DNA from: Prinia subflava
Taxonomy: Eukaryota > Chordata > Aves > Passeriformes > Cisticolidae
Direction of reading: 5' to 3'
DNA: 64,000 nucleotides
NCBI RefSeq assembly: GCF_021018805.1
Contig: NC_086283.1
Span: forward strand, 11,483,162 to 11,547,161
Part shown: positions 11,001-23,397 of the stretch, piece after piece
Numbering within the stretch: position 1 is the first letter of the stretch
How the letters are laid out: the number at the start of each line of letters is the position of its first letter
Translations under genes and position numbers: made by a program
Notes under the pieces: generated by a model
The model's database searches: none
What the model was told of the DNA's origin: nothing
The model's input: only the letters and a program-made list of their open reading frames with translations

Positions 11001-13743
11001 TGAAACTTGGTCCATGCAAGGCTATTTGTTCCTTCCCCTCTTCGAGTATAGGGATGAAACAAAATGACTGCCGTGAAGCAGCATCTTCAAATTGCTTTCC
11101 TTCACATCTTGTAAGTCTGTAACCTGGGCAGTTTCATCCCCCTGCTCTAATGCTTGCAAATTACGCTCTTCTATCAAGGCAGCGTCTTTCCCTTGTCTCT
11201 GCACATACACACTGAACTATTATTCATTACTCTTCATCTATTCATGTGTAACATGTCATAGATACATAATTTTAAGTAGTTTCTTCTTCTAAACGACTTA
11301 TGCAAATGACAAATTAACCTCCTGGCTTTTCACCAAACTCTGGCTGCCGACTTTCTGCATCTTCTTGGTACTGATTAAAAGCAATATTAGATGAAATTGG
11401 TTCTTGCGGTTTGGCTTTATTAATTTCTCATGTTCTTACATCAGTTAAAACACTTAGAACTGGGTGCTGCTGTGATTCTCATTGACCCAGGAATTTCTTG
11501 AGTGGTTTGGAGGACTCCTTTCTTTGTCCTTAGCCTCTTCCGTGCAAATGCTAAGGCTGGGAGTAAGAGTGCACTGCTGAAAGATATTTCCACGCATGCA
11601 AAAAGGATTCTGGCTTTCCTTGTGCGCTCTGCATGTTTGAGTGAAATAATCAGCAAGGTATTGCATCTCTTCCTGCACAGGTGAGTCTTGCAGCAAGCAG
11701 ACTCAAAGATCCTGTGTAGTAAGGCACTGGTGCAGTTTTAATGCCTCCAGTTGGCCTGAATTGTAGCAGCCCCTAAGTGCAGTCACAGTCAACTTCATAT
11801 CATGGATGCCTTACTCTGTACTGTGTGCATTGTTTCTGCTGTCCTACTCACAACCAGAAATGCTGAAATATTAATACAAACCACCATTTTGTCATTGTTG
11901 TTACTGTAATGGTTTGTGAGTTTTGTGGATAATAGGTTGACCTTGGACTTAGGGCACCTAGGTGCTAGCCATGGATCTATTTCTGTTGGTGCAGTTTTGC
12001 GATTTATCCATGTCTTGGTTCTTCATTTTTTAATGAAAAGTAAACACACTTTCTCAGTAGAGTAGTTATGACATAACTGTTACTAATTTGGAGACTACTC
12101 AGCTATGATGCAATTATGAAAATGGAAATGCTTAGGAAAATTCAATATTACTCACCACTTTATAAATGGGTAAAATAAAGCCTTGAAAGAACTTGTTTGT
12201 AAACAAGGCTGAGGCATCCTAGCTTATTATGTCTATAGTGTGCTGAACTAATTTAACACAATGGAAAAGTGCTGCCCATCCCCACGCTGGTCCTGTTCCT
12301 CTTCTCCACAGAGATGCGCTGGGATGCACGGAACACCATTAGGAGTAGCTGACTGAAAATGGGATGCAGGAAATAGTTGTGCCACTTTGAGGAGTGGGGA
12401 AATTTCTATAATAATAAACAACTTTCCTTCAGTAGCTCCCATTTGACTGTTGTCAAAGTTATTGAGGTTTTTTAATTAAAAATCTGTATTATTGAAATCA
12501 GCAGCCCTGCATGCCATATGGTTGCACATAAAGTCCAGCCTCTTCACACTATGTGTATTCCAACTTTTTGCTTGCTTGGTTTTAAATAAAGAACAAGGGA
12601 ATCACCCTATTAAGATTTAATTGACTTAATACACAGAAGAAGTCCTAACTGAGAACTAAGGAGAAAATGTTTCCTCTAATCGCAACAACATTTTATCTGA
12701 AAGAGAAGAAAAATGGATATAGTCAGATTTTTTATTTAATCGTCATGTTTGCTCCCAGTTTCATGCCAAGCCTATTGCAAATAGGCCATGGGGAAGGAGG
12801 TAACTTTCTTTTTAAGCTTACTTATGTTTTTCAACCCCAATGTTATGGGATTTTGAAAATTTAAAGAGTAATTTCTTGACTACCATGTTAAACATTTTTC
12901 ACTTCGGGGTAAAAAAATTTGAATTACAAAGTTTGCTCATGAACAACTGTGAAAAGTTAAGTTTGGATGCAATCTAGTGCACATGGATTCAACTAGCTCA
13001 AGGTACAAATGGTTGAAATAGTGAGGAGCAATATTCAACCATTTCAGCACCGATTTTTTGGGGATGCTGTGAGGTTGCTCATATGTGAGGAGCTTGGCAT
13101 ACAGTCACATTCAGTTCTGGCATCCCTTTCAATACTGGGTCGTGTCTGGAAGCTGAAGCCCAATGCTGTATGAACAGGCAGGCTGTTATGGCGTGGCCAG
13201 GTCTCCCTCTTGCTTCAGAAAGGTGGAAATGAGTTAGACACAGCTCTTAGTATTTAAGATGTCCTGCTGGCTGATGTTGTTCTTGATGAACATGTGCCTG
13301 TACCATGGCTTTCCTTGTCACCCACGTGCAGTGACCAAGGCAGGGAGAACAGAAGCAGTCAGTTTAATGGCAACCAGGACGCTGCAGCAGGAGGAAATAA
13401 ACTCCAGGTCTTTGATTCAATAAAACTCTGCCTCCTCTTGCAAACCACAGGGCCGCTGAGACATCTTATTTCAATTCCTTGTACTTACTACTCACATGAA
13501 GTATAAATCGGGCTATTCATGCTTCGCTATCTGATTGGTATTCCCCCCTTTTTCCAGTTGCTTTCAGAACAACAAATTAAAAGGCCTTATTTTAGTTAGG
13601 TCTTCATAACAGCTGCACAAAGTCTGGAAGGACCGACCTGGGCAACCACAAGTTAGAAGGATCTGATTGATCATAAAGACATTTAATTTATTTATTTCCT
13701 TTTTAATTTTGCTATTTGATGTTGGGTTAATTGCCTAATGTTT

Positions 13744-13766
13744 GAGAGAGAGGGAGAGAGAGAGGA
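13744..13766 (+). repeat. GA/GGA microsatellite
   Basis: A short purine dinucleotide repeat (GAGAGAGAGGGAGAGAGAGAG) sits within AT-rich sequence. A second, shorter GA run lies at about 14400-14410. Confidence 0.85.
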
Positions 13767-14921
13767 GCAAAACAAAGGCATTGATCAAGGTGGTGAGTGG
13801 CACTGCGAGACCCAACATCAAAATCCCAAAGTTATTAAGGAATGACCTCAGGGGACCCATGGGTTTCCAAAGTACCTACAGCTTATGAATTTTAACACTA
13901 ATGGTGTGTTGTTTCCTACCTGCTACATGTTATTCCTTAATTTCTATTGTTCATTTTTTTATAAAAGTACCTCAGTCAGTGAATTTGAAAGGAAAAACTC
14001 AATCCTTTATGATTTAAATAACTGGTTCTTCCAAGTTATTTTGCAAAAAAATTTCAAGTAGCATACATCCCCAAAATTCAAGGTCAAGATGCAGACTCTT
14101 TTCATTTGATAAAGGCAAGAAAGCATTGTTACATATGAAATCCATTTACATAACAAATTGTTTTGATGTGATTTTGCACAAACTAGTTATGTGTTTTTAA
14201 AAGTGAATACTCCTTTAATAAATATTAGTCTGTTTTTATAATTTGAAGGAAGATATACCATTGCCTAGTGAGAGGAGAACTCCTGTTCTCCTTCCTGTCC
14301 ACTGAGGGAAGAGATCCTTAGGATTTACAAGTGCAGAAAAAGTAAAATACTCAACATAAATACTTTGTGTAAAGAGACCTATTGATTTAAGGAGAAAATG
14401 AGAGAGAGAGATGTAATTCCATTGTAGCAGTTGGCTTTTCATACACTTGTAGAGCAGATGGTCTAATGGTCTAAGCATCTGGTTTGAAATATCTGCCTTC
14501 CCTAGGGCCATCAACTCAAATTTAGACAAGCTGCATTTATACCTTTATTTGCAAGACAGATCAATTGGGCTGACTCTCTGGTTGGTTCCAGGAGGGCTTT
14601 TCTCAGGTAATGCCTCTGATACTGGCATGAAGGGTTTCATGCCATTCATAGGGTTGATTTTTCAGGCTTGACCTTAAAAGCAGAAGTTCAGTTGGCCATG
14701 TGTCATTCTTTAAGAGGATCCTTGTGCCACAGAGCAGTTTGTCCCTTTGGATGTCACTGTTCAGAATTTCCCTTGTGTCCATACTGCTGTGTAACATTTC
14801 TGGGATTTATGATGCATCATTCTTGTGTCTTTTCTGTGCTTTGAGTATTAAGGCAAAAATCTTAGAATTTACATCTGAATTGGGACAGGAAGCTTTTGAA
14901 TAAGAGCAGGTAACTGTGTTT

Positions 14922-14945
14922 AGAGTGAATAAAAAAATTCACTCT
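14922..14945. repeat. Perfect 9-bp inverted repeat with A6 loop
   Basis: AGAGTGAAT at 14922-14930 and ATTCACTCT at 14937-14945 are exact reverse complements separated by six A. No link to a gene is evident. Confidence 0.7.
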
Positions 14946-15679
14946 TATATAGTGAATAAGGCAAGAGTAAGGCATCCTCAGTACTCATTGCATGGGATTT
15001 TACAAGATAAGACCGTGCTTTGAGTCACCCTTATGCCTTGCTTTGCTCTCTGCTGTCTGTCACAGCAGTCTCTCAGATGCTGTCTAATAAAACCAGGAGG
15101 CATATTTTCTTGTAATAAAGAGGCAAGTCTGAAACAACAGAAGAAGAATAGGAGGGCAATGGAAGGGCAAGTTCATTTTGTGATCATTGTGTGGAATTGT
15201 TTATACTATCGTGTATTCCTCATTGCTGAAATTGTCTAACAGCGTGTCTGCAGATTCTGTATTATGCTGCACTACAGCTGGTGACCTATATGCTGTCATC
15301 TGCATGGGTCTTGTATTCTAAGAATTTGAGTATGATTTAGGGTTTTTTCTCTATTATTTATTGATAGCATGTTTTTAGAAAAGTAAGGGGGGGAAAAAAA
15401 GGAGGACAGGGAGATTTATAAGTAGAATGATGAGAACAGAATTTAGCCTGCTGTATAGTAATTGAGTGGCAAAACCAATTCTCCCTGTTGAAAAGAGATT
15501 AATCAAAAGATTAACCAAACCCACTTGCTAACGGCAGTTCTTAGGACAGTCCAGAATATGTAGTAGGCGGAATTAATCCTTCCAAATTGCTAAGAAACTC
15601 AGGGACTTTGAGATTTAAGCCAGAGAATGCTGCAGTTAGTGTGCAGTTAGTAAACCCTTTCCAACCAGTGTGTCAGGTT

Positions 15680-15720
15680 TTGGTTGTTGTTGTTGTTGTG
15701 GTGGTTTTTTGTTTGGTTTT

Positions 15721-15751
<31 letters not shown>

Positions 15752-15771
15752 GGTTTTTTTTTTTTTTTTTT
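15680..15771 (+). repeat. GTT repeat running into a T14-G23-T18 homopolymer block
   Basis: A (GTT)n/GGTTT stretch at 15680-15716 leads into 14 T (15717-15730), 23 G (15731-15753) and 18 T (15754-15771). The long G run can fold into a quadruplex, and the minus strand is A-C-A. Both frames spanning it are low-complexity artefacts (Val/Gly/Phe on plus, Pro/Lys/Thr on minus), not proteins. Exact run lengths in such tracts are often unreliable in assemblies. Confidence 0.9.
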
Positions 15772-18700
15772 AGTTTGGGTTTTTTTGCATTGGAAATATA
15801 AAATCTCACCCAGGTTCATGCTGGGGGTCAAACCTGGACTGTGGCCTCTTTTATCCCTCAGTTCCTGTGTAGGTCTGTCCCTGCCAGGGCTCTGGAGACT
15901 GCTCCACATTGTATTAGCACTCTGTTCACAAGGAAATTAGGTGGTCACTGTTGATTCAAGGAGAAATCCTGTACCTTCTGTCCCACTGGCATCTTTGCTC
16001 ATCTCTAGAAGGGATCCCAGAGCAGCTGATGTAAGCCCTAGGCTGATGGCTTTTAGCAACTTCAGGGTCTGGCTACATAAGCAAAGGGATCCTTCATTAG
16101 TCAGCTGTATTGATTTTATGTTGGCTTTGTACAATTGCAGTCCTACTGCAAAAAAAAAGGTCTTACTCCACACTATTGGATGTCACAGGGCTTTGATGGT
16201 GCATTCTGTATCTCTAGGGATGATAATGAAGAGCATGCCTTATTAAGGAATGTCTGTGTGGGTTAACTTAATAGGTGACCGTTCTACAGAAATATTTAGT
16301 ACAAATAATTTCTGCTGTGATTAGAATTTAAAATAATCTCCTTCTGAGATCTGGTTCCCAATGGGTTCATTGTGATTAAGGGAAAATTAAGAAAGAAATG
16401 AGAATTAAACAATATTGAAAAGATAAATGGGAATCATGCACAATTCATTTAGTAAACACTTTTTTCCCCCTTTAAATTCCTTTCATGAGGCAAGGGAGAA
16501 AGCTGCAGTAGGACAAAAGACTTCTGGAAATTTCACTACAATGCTCTGTTTTCTACAGGCTCTTTCTTCTGCCAAAGCATGAAAAAATCCCAGCAAATTG
16601 GGAATGAGACAGAAACTTTGTCTTTTTTTGTTTGGATTCTTTGTCTTCATGAAGTGACAGACTTGGTGCTTCACTTTCCAAACTGTCACCTTCCCTCCAC
16701 AAACTGCTTTCAAATTCCATGGAACTCCTGCAAGGGAGAAAACTGTCAGAAGTGCCCATCAGCTTCTGACACCTCAGTGTACTCGGGTACCTGAAGGAGA
16801 AGTTAATCCCTTCCTGCTCTGACCCCACTTTTCTTTCTCTCAAATTTTCTCAGTCCAAATTTTACAGGAAATTGTGGTTTTTTAAGTAGGCAGGCACGTT
16901 AATGGAGAGAGTGCTCTGCTCAACATTGGCTGGAGACCACAGCAGCCAGAGGGGCCAAAGAGAGTCTTGGGAACGTGTCCTGATCCAGAGCAAGCAAGGC
17001 TAAGAGATAATGTGACACAGGGGACTACAAATAAGATTTCCTTTGCTATGGGAACTGGTACATTCCTTATGCATCTAGTGCTATGGTCCAGAAAGGTGTG
17101 GTTTTCTCTAGAGCTGTGAAATGCAATATAACATTTTTTTTCTTGCCTTTATGAAGTTCTCTGGAGGGTTAGGCAAGCTGGCAGGTATCCTCAGTTTACC
17201 GTTCTCTTCCCTCTAGCTGAATTTTTTTGTTCCACACTATCAAATTTCTCTAAGCACATAGAAAATCAGTGTAAAAGGATGAGGCAATTAAAACCAGGTA
17301 GCAGAACAGTAGGCTCCTGTAGATATTCTGAAGAATTTGATGATAAGCATTTTGCTGTTGGTCACCCTTTTTGCCATTTTAGAGACCTTTAAAATGTACT
17401 TCTTTCCTGTAAAAATAGATATATTCTTGTTGATTAGCTACTTTTCTTTTTAGGTGATAGCCAAATGTAAAATACTTAAACAAAGCTCTGGTGGGTGATC
17501 ACAGCTACCACTGTTGATTCTTCATCAGATAATCTATGGCTTGTTATCATACAATCTGTGTGGGGTTAACATGTTATTATGTTATGTACTTTTGCTACAG
17601 AAAATGATCAACCCTTTTTTCAGTGCTGGTCCCTTCAGCTGGTCCCTCTGAAGGAGACAGAAGAAGGAAAACCAAACCAGTATCTCTTCAGTAGTTAAAG
17701 ACTGGTTCCACTGCACTGCCTGGCAGGGCACTGGAATGCTGCTGGAGTTTTGAGGTTGGTACTGTTGTAATTTCTGTGTGGTTTGCTTTCCACATATTGC
17801 AGTTTTGAGCTCCTGAGGTCCCCTGAGGCTTTATGTGGATTGAGAGAGCCTTAGTTAAGCTTGATTTGATGCAGCACTCCTGGTGCTGCTTCAAGACTAA
17901 GACAAAGCAATGCTTTTGTATTTCTTAAAGAGTACATTATCCTCAGAGCACTTAATTTGTACCCTCTGCTTCTGCTAGTAAAAGGGCATTGCTGCTCTGC
18001 CCTCCATGGTGTAGTAGCAGGGGTTTATTCCCTTCTGCCTCGCATGCACATCTGCTTTAACCATAATTATTTACCTGTATTTACCTGCAGATCATAACAA
18101 GGAATCATGTATAAATAAGGTGATGAAAAGGAGACAAGAGGATATTTTGCTCTGACCCTGATGCACATCTATCTGGAAGCTTTTTTTGTCCTCTTTGTGC
18201 CTGTTCAAAAAGCTGTCTCAGAAAGCAAGGGAAGAAAATCTGTGTGAGTGAATAATAACATTTCACAAATAAAACAAGTGGGAGAAGAGCAAGAAAAACA
18301 TCACTTACCAATACAGGATACAGGTAGAAACTCTTGCAGCTGAGCTGCCAATATACAGAAAACATAATCCCCCGGATATTCTCCCAGGACTAATCTGATG
18401 ACTTCTTTTCACTGCTGAGTGTTGTAGCATTTATCCTCACCCTTGGCCACAACTCATGCAGCAGATACAAGTATAGGATGGCATAATATTCCTGTGGTTC
18501 CTGCATTGTCCCTTGCTACATCTCTGTGCAATTCCCCGAGTGAGGGGAGCTCCATTATGACTGTCTTATCTAGGCTCTGAGTAATGCAAGATACCAGTAT
18601 GAAAAATTGAAAACTGTTCTGGGGTCTTTTTATGTAATCTATGTCAGTGTATCTATGTACGCATACTTGCTATGCTTGTTACTCTCTCATACTTTCTGTG

Positions 18701-20355
18701 CAGCATTTCTGTAACTTTACATATCCAAGATACTCCTTTTTTAAAAAACGAGAGGGAAAAGTCGCATTGAATAGCAAGATAAATCTGATTTACATGCAGT
18801 GCTAACAAAAATGTTGAAGAGATGTTCTCTGGGAAGAAGAGGGCAAATATATTAAATGCATTTTCCATAAAGAAGAGTTCCTTTATTGTTTTGTTGGTTT
18901 TTTTTTTGTAATTTGGTTTGTTTTGGTTTCAGGGAATGAAAAAGATCTGCACACATTATTAATAGTCAGGAGCAGGAGTGAGCTGGATTTACCCACAGCC
19001 TTGCTGTTATCTCTAATGCACAAATAAACTACAGCTAAATTGAAGAATTAATCACATTAAATTTTTGGTCCCTGATAAGGAAAATGCCAGTCTGTTTTCA
19101 TTTATTATGAGCCTGGAAAACAATTTAGCTGAGTTCCTCTGGATGTGCAGTTTGCCTCTGATTCAGCGTCCTACGGCATTACATTAGATCTCATCACTGC
19201 TACTGCATTAGTGTGTCTAAGGAGTGTTCCAGTGATTATATCCACCTTCTTTAACTCCACTGCTAAATGAACTGGGACAGAAAAGCTAATTACACCTTTG
19301 CTGTGGGGGAAGGCTGCCTATTATCAAGTCTTTATCCATTGAAAAAAAATGCACTCTGAGACCTACAAGCCTTGTAGGTTTGTTTTTCCCTGTTGAGTTT
19401 GGGAGATCTGTGAAATGTAGGTTTTGGCAGGGTTTGGCATTCAGACATCTCTGGGATCTGGACCTGTGGACAGAGACAGCAGCAGCTGTTTTCTAAAAAT
19501 GCTGATTCCTTTTATTATATAACATGCCAATAACTGGGGAGAGCCTAGGCTCCAGATCTGCTTTCTACGATGGTTTAGTCTGCAGACTGCCTTACACAGG
19601 CCTGCAAGGATTGTAAAACCATGGGGCATCAATACCTGCACTTCAGAAAAGACTGGAGGTGGTGGGGACAGAGGAAACTCACTGCTTTTAGTGGACGGAG
19701 GTAAAGGAAACTGTGCTGGATCTGGAACAAGAAAATTTTGGAGCCAGAAAGGAATGCAGCCTGACAAATCATGAAAGTAGGGCAGGCTCCAAACTTGAAC
19801 CCATACCCTTTATGGGGCATTAGTAGGTTTGTTGTATGTGCAGCTCCACTTGGCACTATAAACTTTATAAAACAGTCATAAAAAATAACAAGTATGTCTG
19901 AGAAATCCATGACCTGATTATAAAAAAAAGCATTCTAGTTTCACTGAACGAACTATTTCCTGAAAGTGATTAACTCAGATGGGGTAATAAATGAAGTAAT
20001 AAATCTCTGCATTTGATCCTCTGGGCTTAATCCATGAGACAAGATTTATGACTGGAGCCATTAACTCTTGTATTGGGGAAAATGCTCTTCCTATCTCCAT
20101 CTGCATGATATTAATTTGGAAGGTTTCTATTCAGACAGGTGCATCTTAGCTCTCAGTTGAAATACTGAAAACTTTGAGAATATTTCACAGTAAAATTATG
20201 CAAGATAAAGTCCCAAAGCAATGCTCTTCTGATGTATGCAGCACTTTGCTGGTTATTTTGAAGTTAAGCTATGGTCTGACTGAAACCTAAAGAGCTGAGG
20301 AAATCAATTTAAAGCTTCAGTCAGATCTGAATTCATGCTGCTATTGCCAAATATA
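15772..20355. other. Non-coding spacer, no gene recognised
   Basis: Nothing gene-like is recognised. Acceptor-like pyrimidine tracts occur (for example ending TTTCAG near 18950), but I could not pair them with convincing open exons. A perfect 9-bp near-palindrome, ACCTACAAG-C-CTTGTAGGT, is at 19361-19379. Confidence 0.55.
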
Positions 20356-20827
20356 ATCATAGAATTATAAACTATCCTGAGTTGAAAAGGACCCACAAGG
20401 TTCATCGAGTCCAACTCCTGGGCCTGCTCAAGACAATCTTAAGAATGCCACCATGTGCCTGTCAGTGTTGTCCAAATGCTTCTTGAACTCTGTCAGGCTG
20501 TTGCTGTGCCTACCCTGGGGAGCCTGTGATAGTGCCCAAACACCCTATGGCAAAGAACTCTTTCATAATATCTAACCTTATATGTAACCAAATCCTTTCC
20601 TGGCACAGCTTTGTACTGTGAGCTTCATTTCTTGAGTTTATTACAGAGAAGAGATGAGTGTCTGCCCCTCTACTTCCTCTCATGAGGGAGATGCAGACCA
20701 TGGTGAGGTCCCTTCAGCTGCCTCTGCTCCAAGCTGAACAAGTCAAGTGACCTCAACAGGTCCTCATAAGGCTCCCCCTCAAGGCCCTTCACCATCTTCA
20801 TAGACCTTCTTTGGATGCTGTCTGTGT
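20356..20827 (-). mobile_element. CR1 non-LTR retrotransposon, 5'-truncated 3' end
   Basis: Read on the minus strand this is the tail of a CR1 LINE. On the plus strand it opens with ATCATAGAATTATAAAC, the reverse complement of the terminal CR1 ATTCTATGAT repeats. It continues through GTTGAAAAGGACCCACAAGG and TCGAGTCCAACTCCTGG, a hallmark of the CR1 3' untranslated region. Further in (to about 20827) is the decayed C-terminal part of the ORF2 polyprotein, with recognisable RLDIMKEFFAIG in the minus frame near 20560-20600. Only about 470 bases remain, the usual outcome of incomplete reverse transcription. The remnant is not able to move. Confidence 0.92.
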
Positions 20828-20866
20828 ATCATATAATTCAGGGGTCAAAGGAAAGGGCAGGGTTCT

Positions 20867-20902
20867 CTGTGTGTATGTATGCACACACACACACACATGT
20901 AT
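20867..20902 (+). repeat. TG/CA microsatellite just beyond the CR1 truncation point
   Basis: A short TGTGTGTATGTATG block is followed by eight CA units (20882-20897) and ATGTATAC. The whole is roughly self-complementary, so it can form a hairpin. It lies about 40 bases from the 5'-truncated end of the CR1 copy. Confidence 0.85.
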
Positions 20903-23344
20903 ACGCAGTAAAAGAAAAACATTAAAAGCCCCCTCTGCTTCACGTGAGTGTAAATGCCTGTATTCAGATGGCTACTTCTGACACTAATGGGAAATAAGTT
21001 CCTTTACAATGTGCTTTCAGGCACTAATATAATGTGTTTCTATCCCAGGTCTCCTAACATCAGTGAGAGCTTAATTATAAAATATGACCACTTAACAGGG
21101 ACATGCAATGTTTTTTTGGTGTAAACACTAAGGCTGCTCCAGTTACAGGCTTCCCTGTAGCTGCTTTGGAAAGCACATACATCTCTTCTTTCAACAAGGA
21201 GGCACAGGAGTAATCCAAGTTATGGTCTGATCCTGCACATGCTCTGCTTTACTGGCTGAATAGTCCATTGACGTTAAAGAAAATCTTTGGAAGATAAGAT
21301 CTTGGCTTCTTATGGCCAGCTAGGACTTCTCCTAGGCTGCATAAATTAAAGCAGGTATGCAATTTTTTTGCAGATTTTGGACCTTAAGACTGAACATTGC
21401 CCAGAGGTATGGCCCTTTTAAATTCATTGAGACAGCAAAACTGAGCTGTGCCACTAAACATCTCAAGAAAGAATACTTCTTTTCTTTAAAGTTGGTGAGG
21501 TGGCAAACTGTGAAGAATTAGTTTAGGATGAGTATCTGTAAGGTGATTTTAATTAGTAAAGCTGCACAGAAATTTCCACATTTCTTCCTTGATAATTTCT
21601 GTTGTTCAGTTTTAAGCTGAAATGCTCAAAGGGAGTGTGCAGCCAGGCACTCTCTAGGTTAGCACCCACATCCTTGTGGCTGGTGTGCAGTAGTGCTGCC
21701 TGCAACATGGGAGCTCCTAAATTGCAGCCATCTGTAGATGGTGGAAGTAACTGGGAGGAGTGGCCTACTGTTCTAAGGAATGCTTTTGGTAATGAAACTT
21801 CTGCTGTGGTGCTTGGAATATACTTGTTTCTGATGCACTTTTAATGCTGCTCTGTTTTGCAATGCTGTCCTCTGCCTCCGTGTGTGGGTGAGCTGCCCTT
21901 GCACTTTGCATGTAGAGCCCTCTCTGATGTGAGGGATGTGTCACCCAGGAGGCCTGGAGGGACCATGGTTCCTGTTTTGTGCCCAGATGATCTCATGGGT
22001 GCCTTGGCATGCTCTGCCTTTGCTCTGGGTCAGCTGTCAATTTTATACAGTAGTAAAACCATCCAAGCGCTCCTTCATATCTAGTAGATCTGGAAGCAGT
22101 AAATTATCTGAGTACCACCAAATCCAAAGAGAAAGATACATCCCTCTCCTCTTTGGAGGTACTTCTGGAGAGCCAGATGTCTGTCATCTGCTGCAGTACT
22201 CAAATGTCTGTCTTCAAAACCTGGAGTACTGGACAAACTTGGAGTGGGTGGTGGCCGTGCAGACACAGGCCAAGTGAGATGTCTGAGCTCTGCCAAAAGT
22301 CACAGAGGCAGAAAATGCAGAATGCCTTGTTCTTTTTTGCAGAACTGAAGCCCTGGCCCTGCTTGTGGGAGCTCCTCTGATCCTCCTGCTCCCTTCCCTG
22401 TCCAGGAGCGGAGCAATGTGACCACACACACTTATGGACTGGGAAAGACACACAGAAGTCTCTAGCTTTAAGGTCCCTTGGCTGTGCACTTAAGCAACCC
22501 CTTCCTTCCCCTTTAGTTTGTTTTTCCAAGTCCCTGCACAGGAGAATATTCTGTTTCCATTTTATCTTTCCAGCTCAAGTCATGACTGTCCATATCAGCT
22601 GTGTTTACAAGATCAAGCTCCCTGGTTTGTAAAGCAATAGGTAGCTCATCTCTGTTGGGAAACTTCTTTTCTTACTTGCGAATCTGCCCAAAAGAAAATT
22701 TTCAGAAAATGTAGTACGGGCTGGGAGACTCACTGATCTACCATTTAATGATGACTGAAAGGTTTCTTTATTTTTATGTAGAGTGCAGACAGATAAATCT
22801 TTAATAAAGATCCATTTTTTTAGACCATGCATGTTTTGAGCAAAGGATTGCTGAATTACCTATGAAGATGAGTTTCAGTACAGAAAAATAAAAAGCTCAC
22901 GTATAAAATTTTAGCCCTAGGAATTTTATGTTTTCATCAGTTTGCTTAGTAAAATACAAAGCATTCAGCCAAAGTTGTGTTAACTCCCAGGATGACTTTC
23001 TTGTTCTGGTGCTTCACTAGTTTAAGTTTATAATGACAGCAACTGCAGATCTGATGTCTTTGTACTGAATTTTTAAATAATCCTTAGAAGAAAGCAAAAT
23101 CCAATTAAGACTAGGGATTTGGATTCAGAGTTACAGACACTTCAAAGGAAGCTAAGTTTGCCCAAAAAGACATTTTCCCATGTCACTTCTGGTTCAGATG
23201 TGAACTGTGAGACATATTTGGGGGGAAAAGTGTCTCTTTTTTTCATATTTAAGAGACATCTAAACGAGCCTGTGGCTGTAACAATGACCGTCATGTTTAA
23301 AAAGCAATTGTATATATTATAACATAAGATGATAAATAATACAT
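20903..23344. other. Non-coding spacer, no gene recognised
   Basis: No gene is recognised. Between about 21850 and 22530 the base composition is richer in G+C, and several overlapping frames of 75-113 codons are open on both strands. They share no family features and cannot all be genuine, so none is called. Confidence 0.55.
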
Positions 23345-23397
23345 GTCTGTCTGTATCTATCTAGCCACCCATCCATCCATCTAGCCATCCATCCATG
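23345..23397 (+). repeat. Compound tetranucleotide microsatellite (TCTG, TATC, CCAT)
   Basis: Tandem tetranucleotides run from TCTGTCTG through TATCTATC to repeated CCAT/CATC units, interrupted twice by TAGC. It is likely to be length-polymorphic. Confidence 0.9.

Larger units (their letters stand above)
8061..15679. other. Non-coding spacer, no gene recognised
   Basis: No gene is recognised; open frames are all short and unlike any family I know. Points of note are a pyrimidine-rich tract at about 8770-8828, a short TG repeat (10799-10809), an octamer motif ATGCAAAT at 11300-11307, a GA repeat (13744-13766), a 9-bp hairpin (14922-14945) and two weak SINE-like resemblances near 11935-12060 and 14455-14530. 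None of these gives a gene call. Confidence 0.55.

Noticed and set aside
11935..12060. Possible MIR core (GACCTTGGACTT and a TTGGTTCTTCATTTTT-like tail)
   Set aside because: Only short, scattered matches; the order and spacing do not clearly follow the MIR consensus.
15587..15940. Frames across the T-G-T tract (Val/Gly/Phe on plus, Pro/Lys/Thr on minus)
   Set aside because: They are translations of homopolymer and GTT repeats, not genes.
18931..18996. Strong acceptor-like tract ending GGTTTCAG, with GTGAGC downstream
   Set aside because: The implied exon is only about 45 bases, two of three frames stop, and there is no sign of a partner exon.
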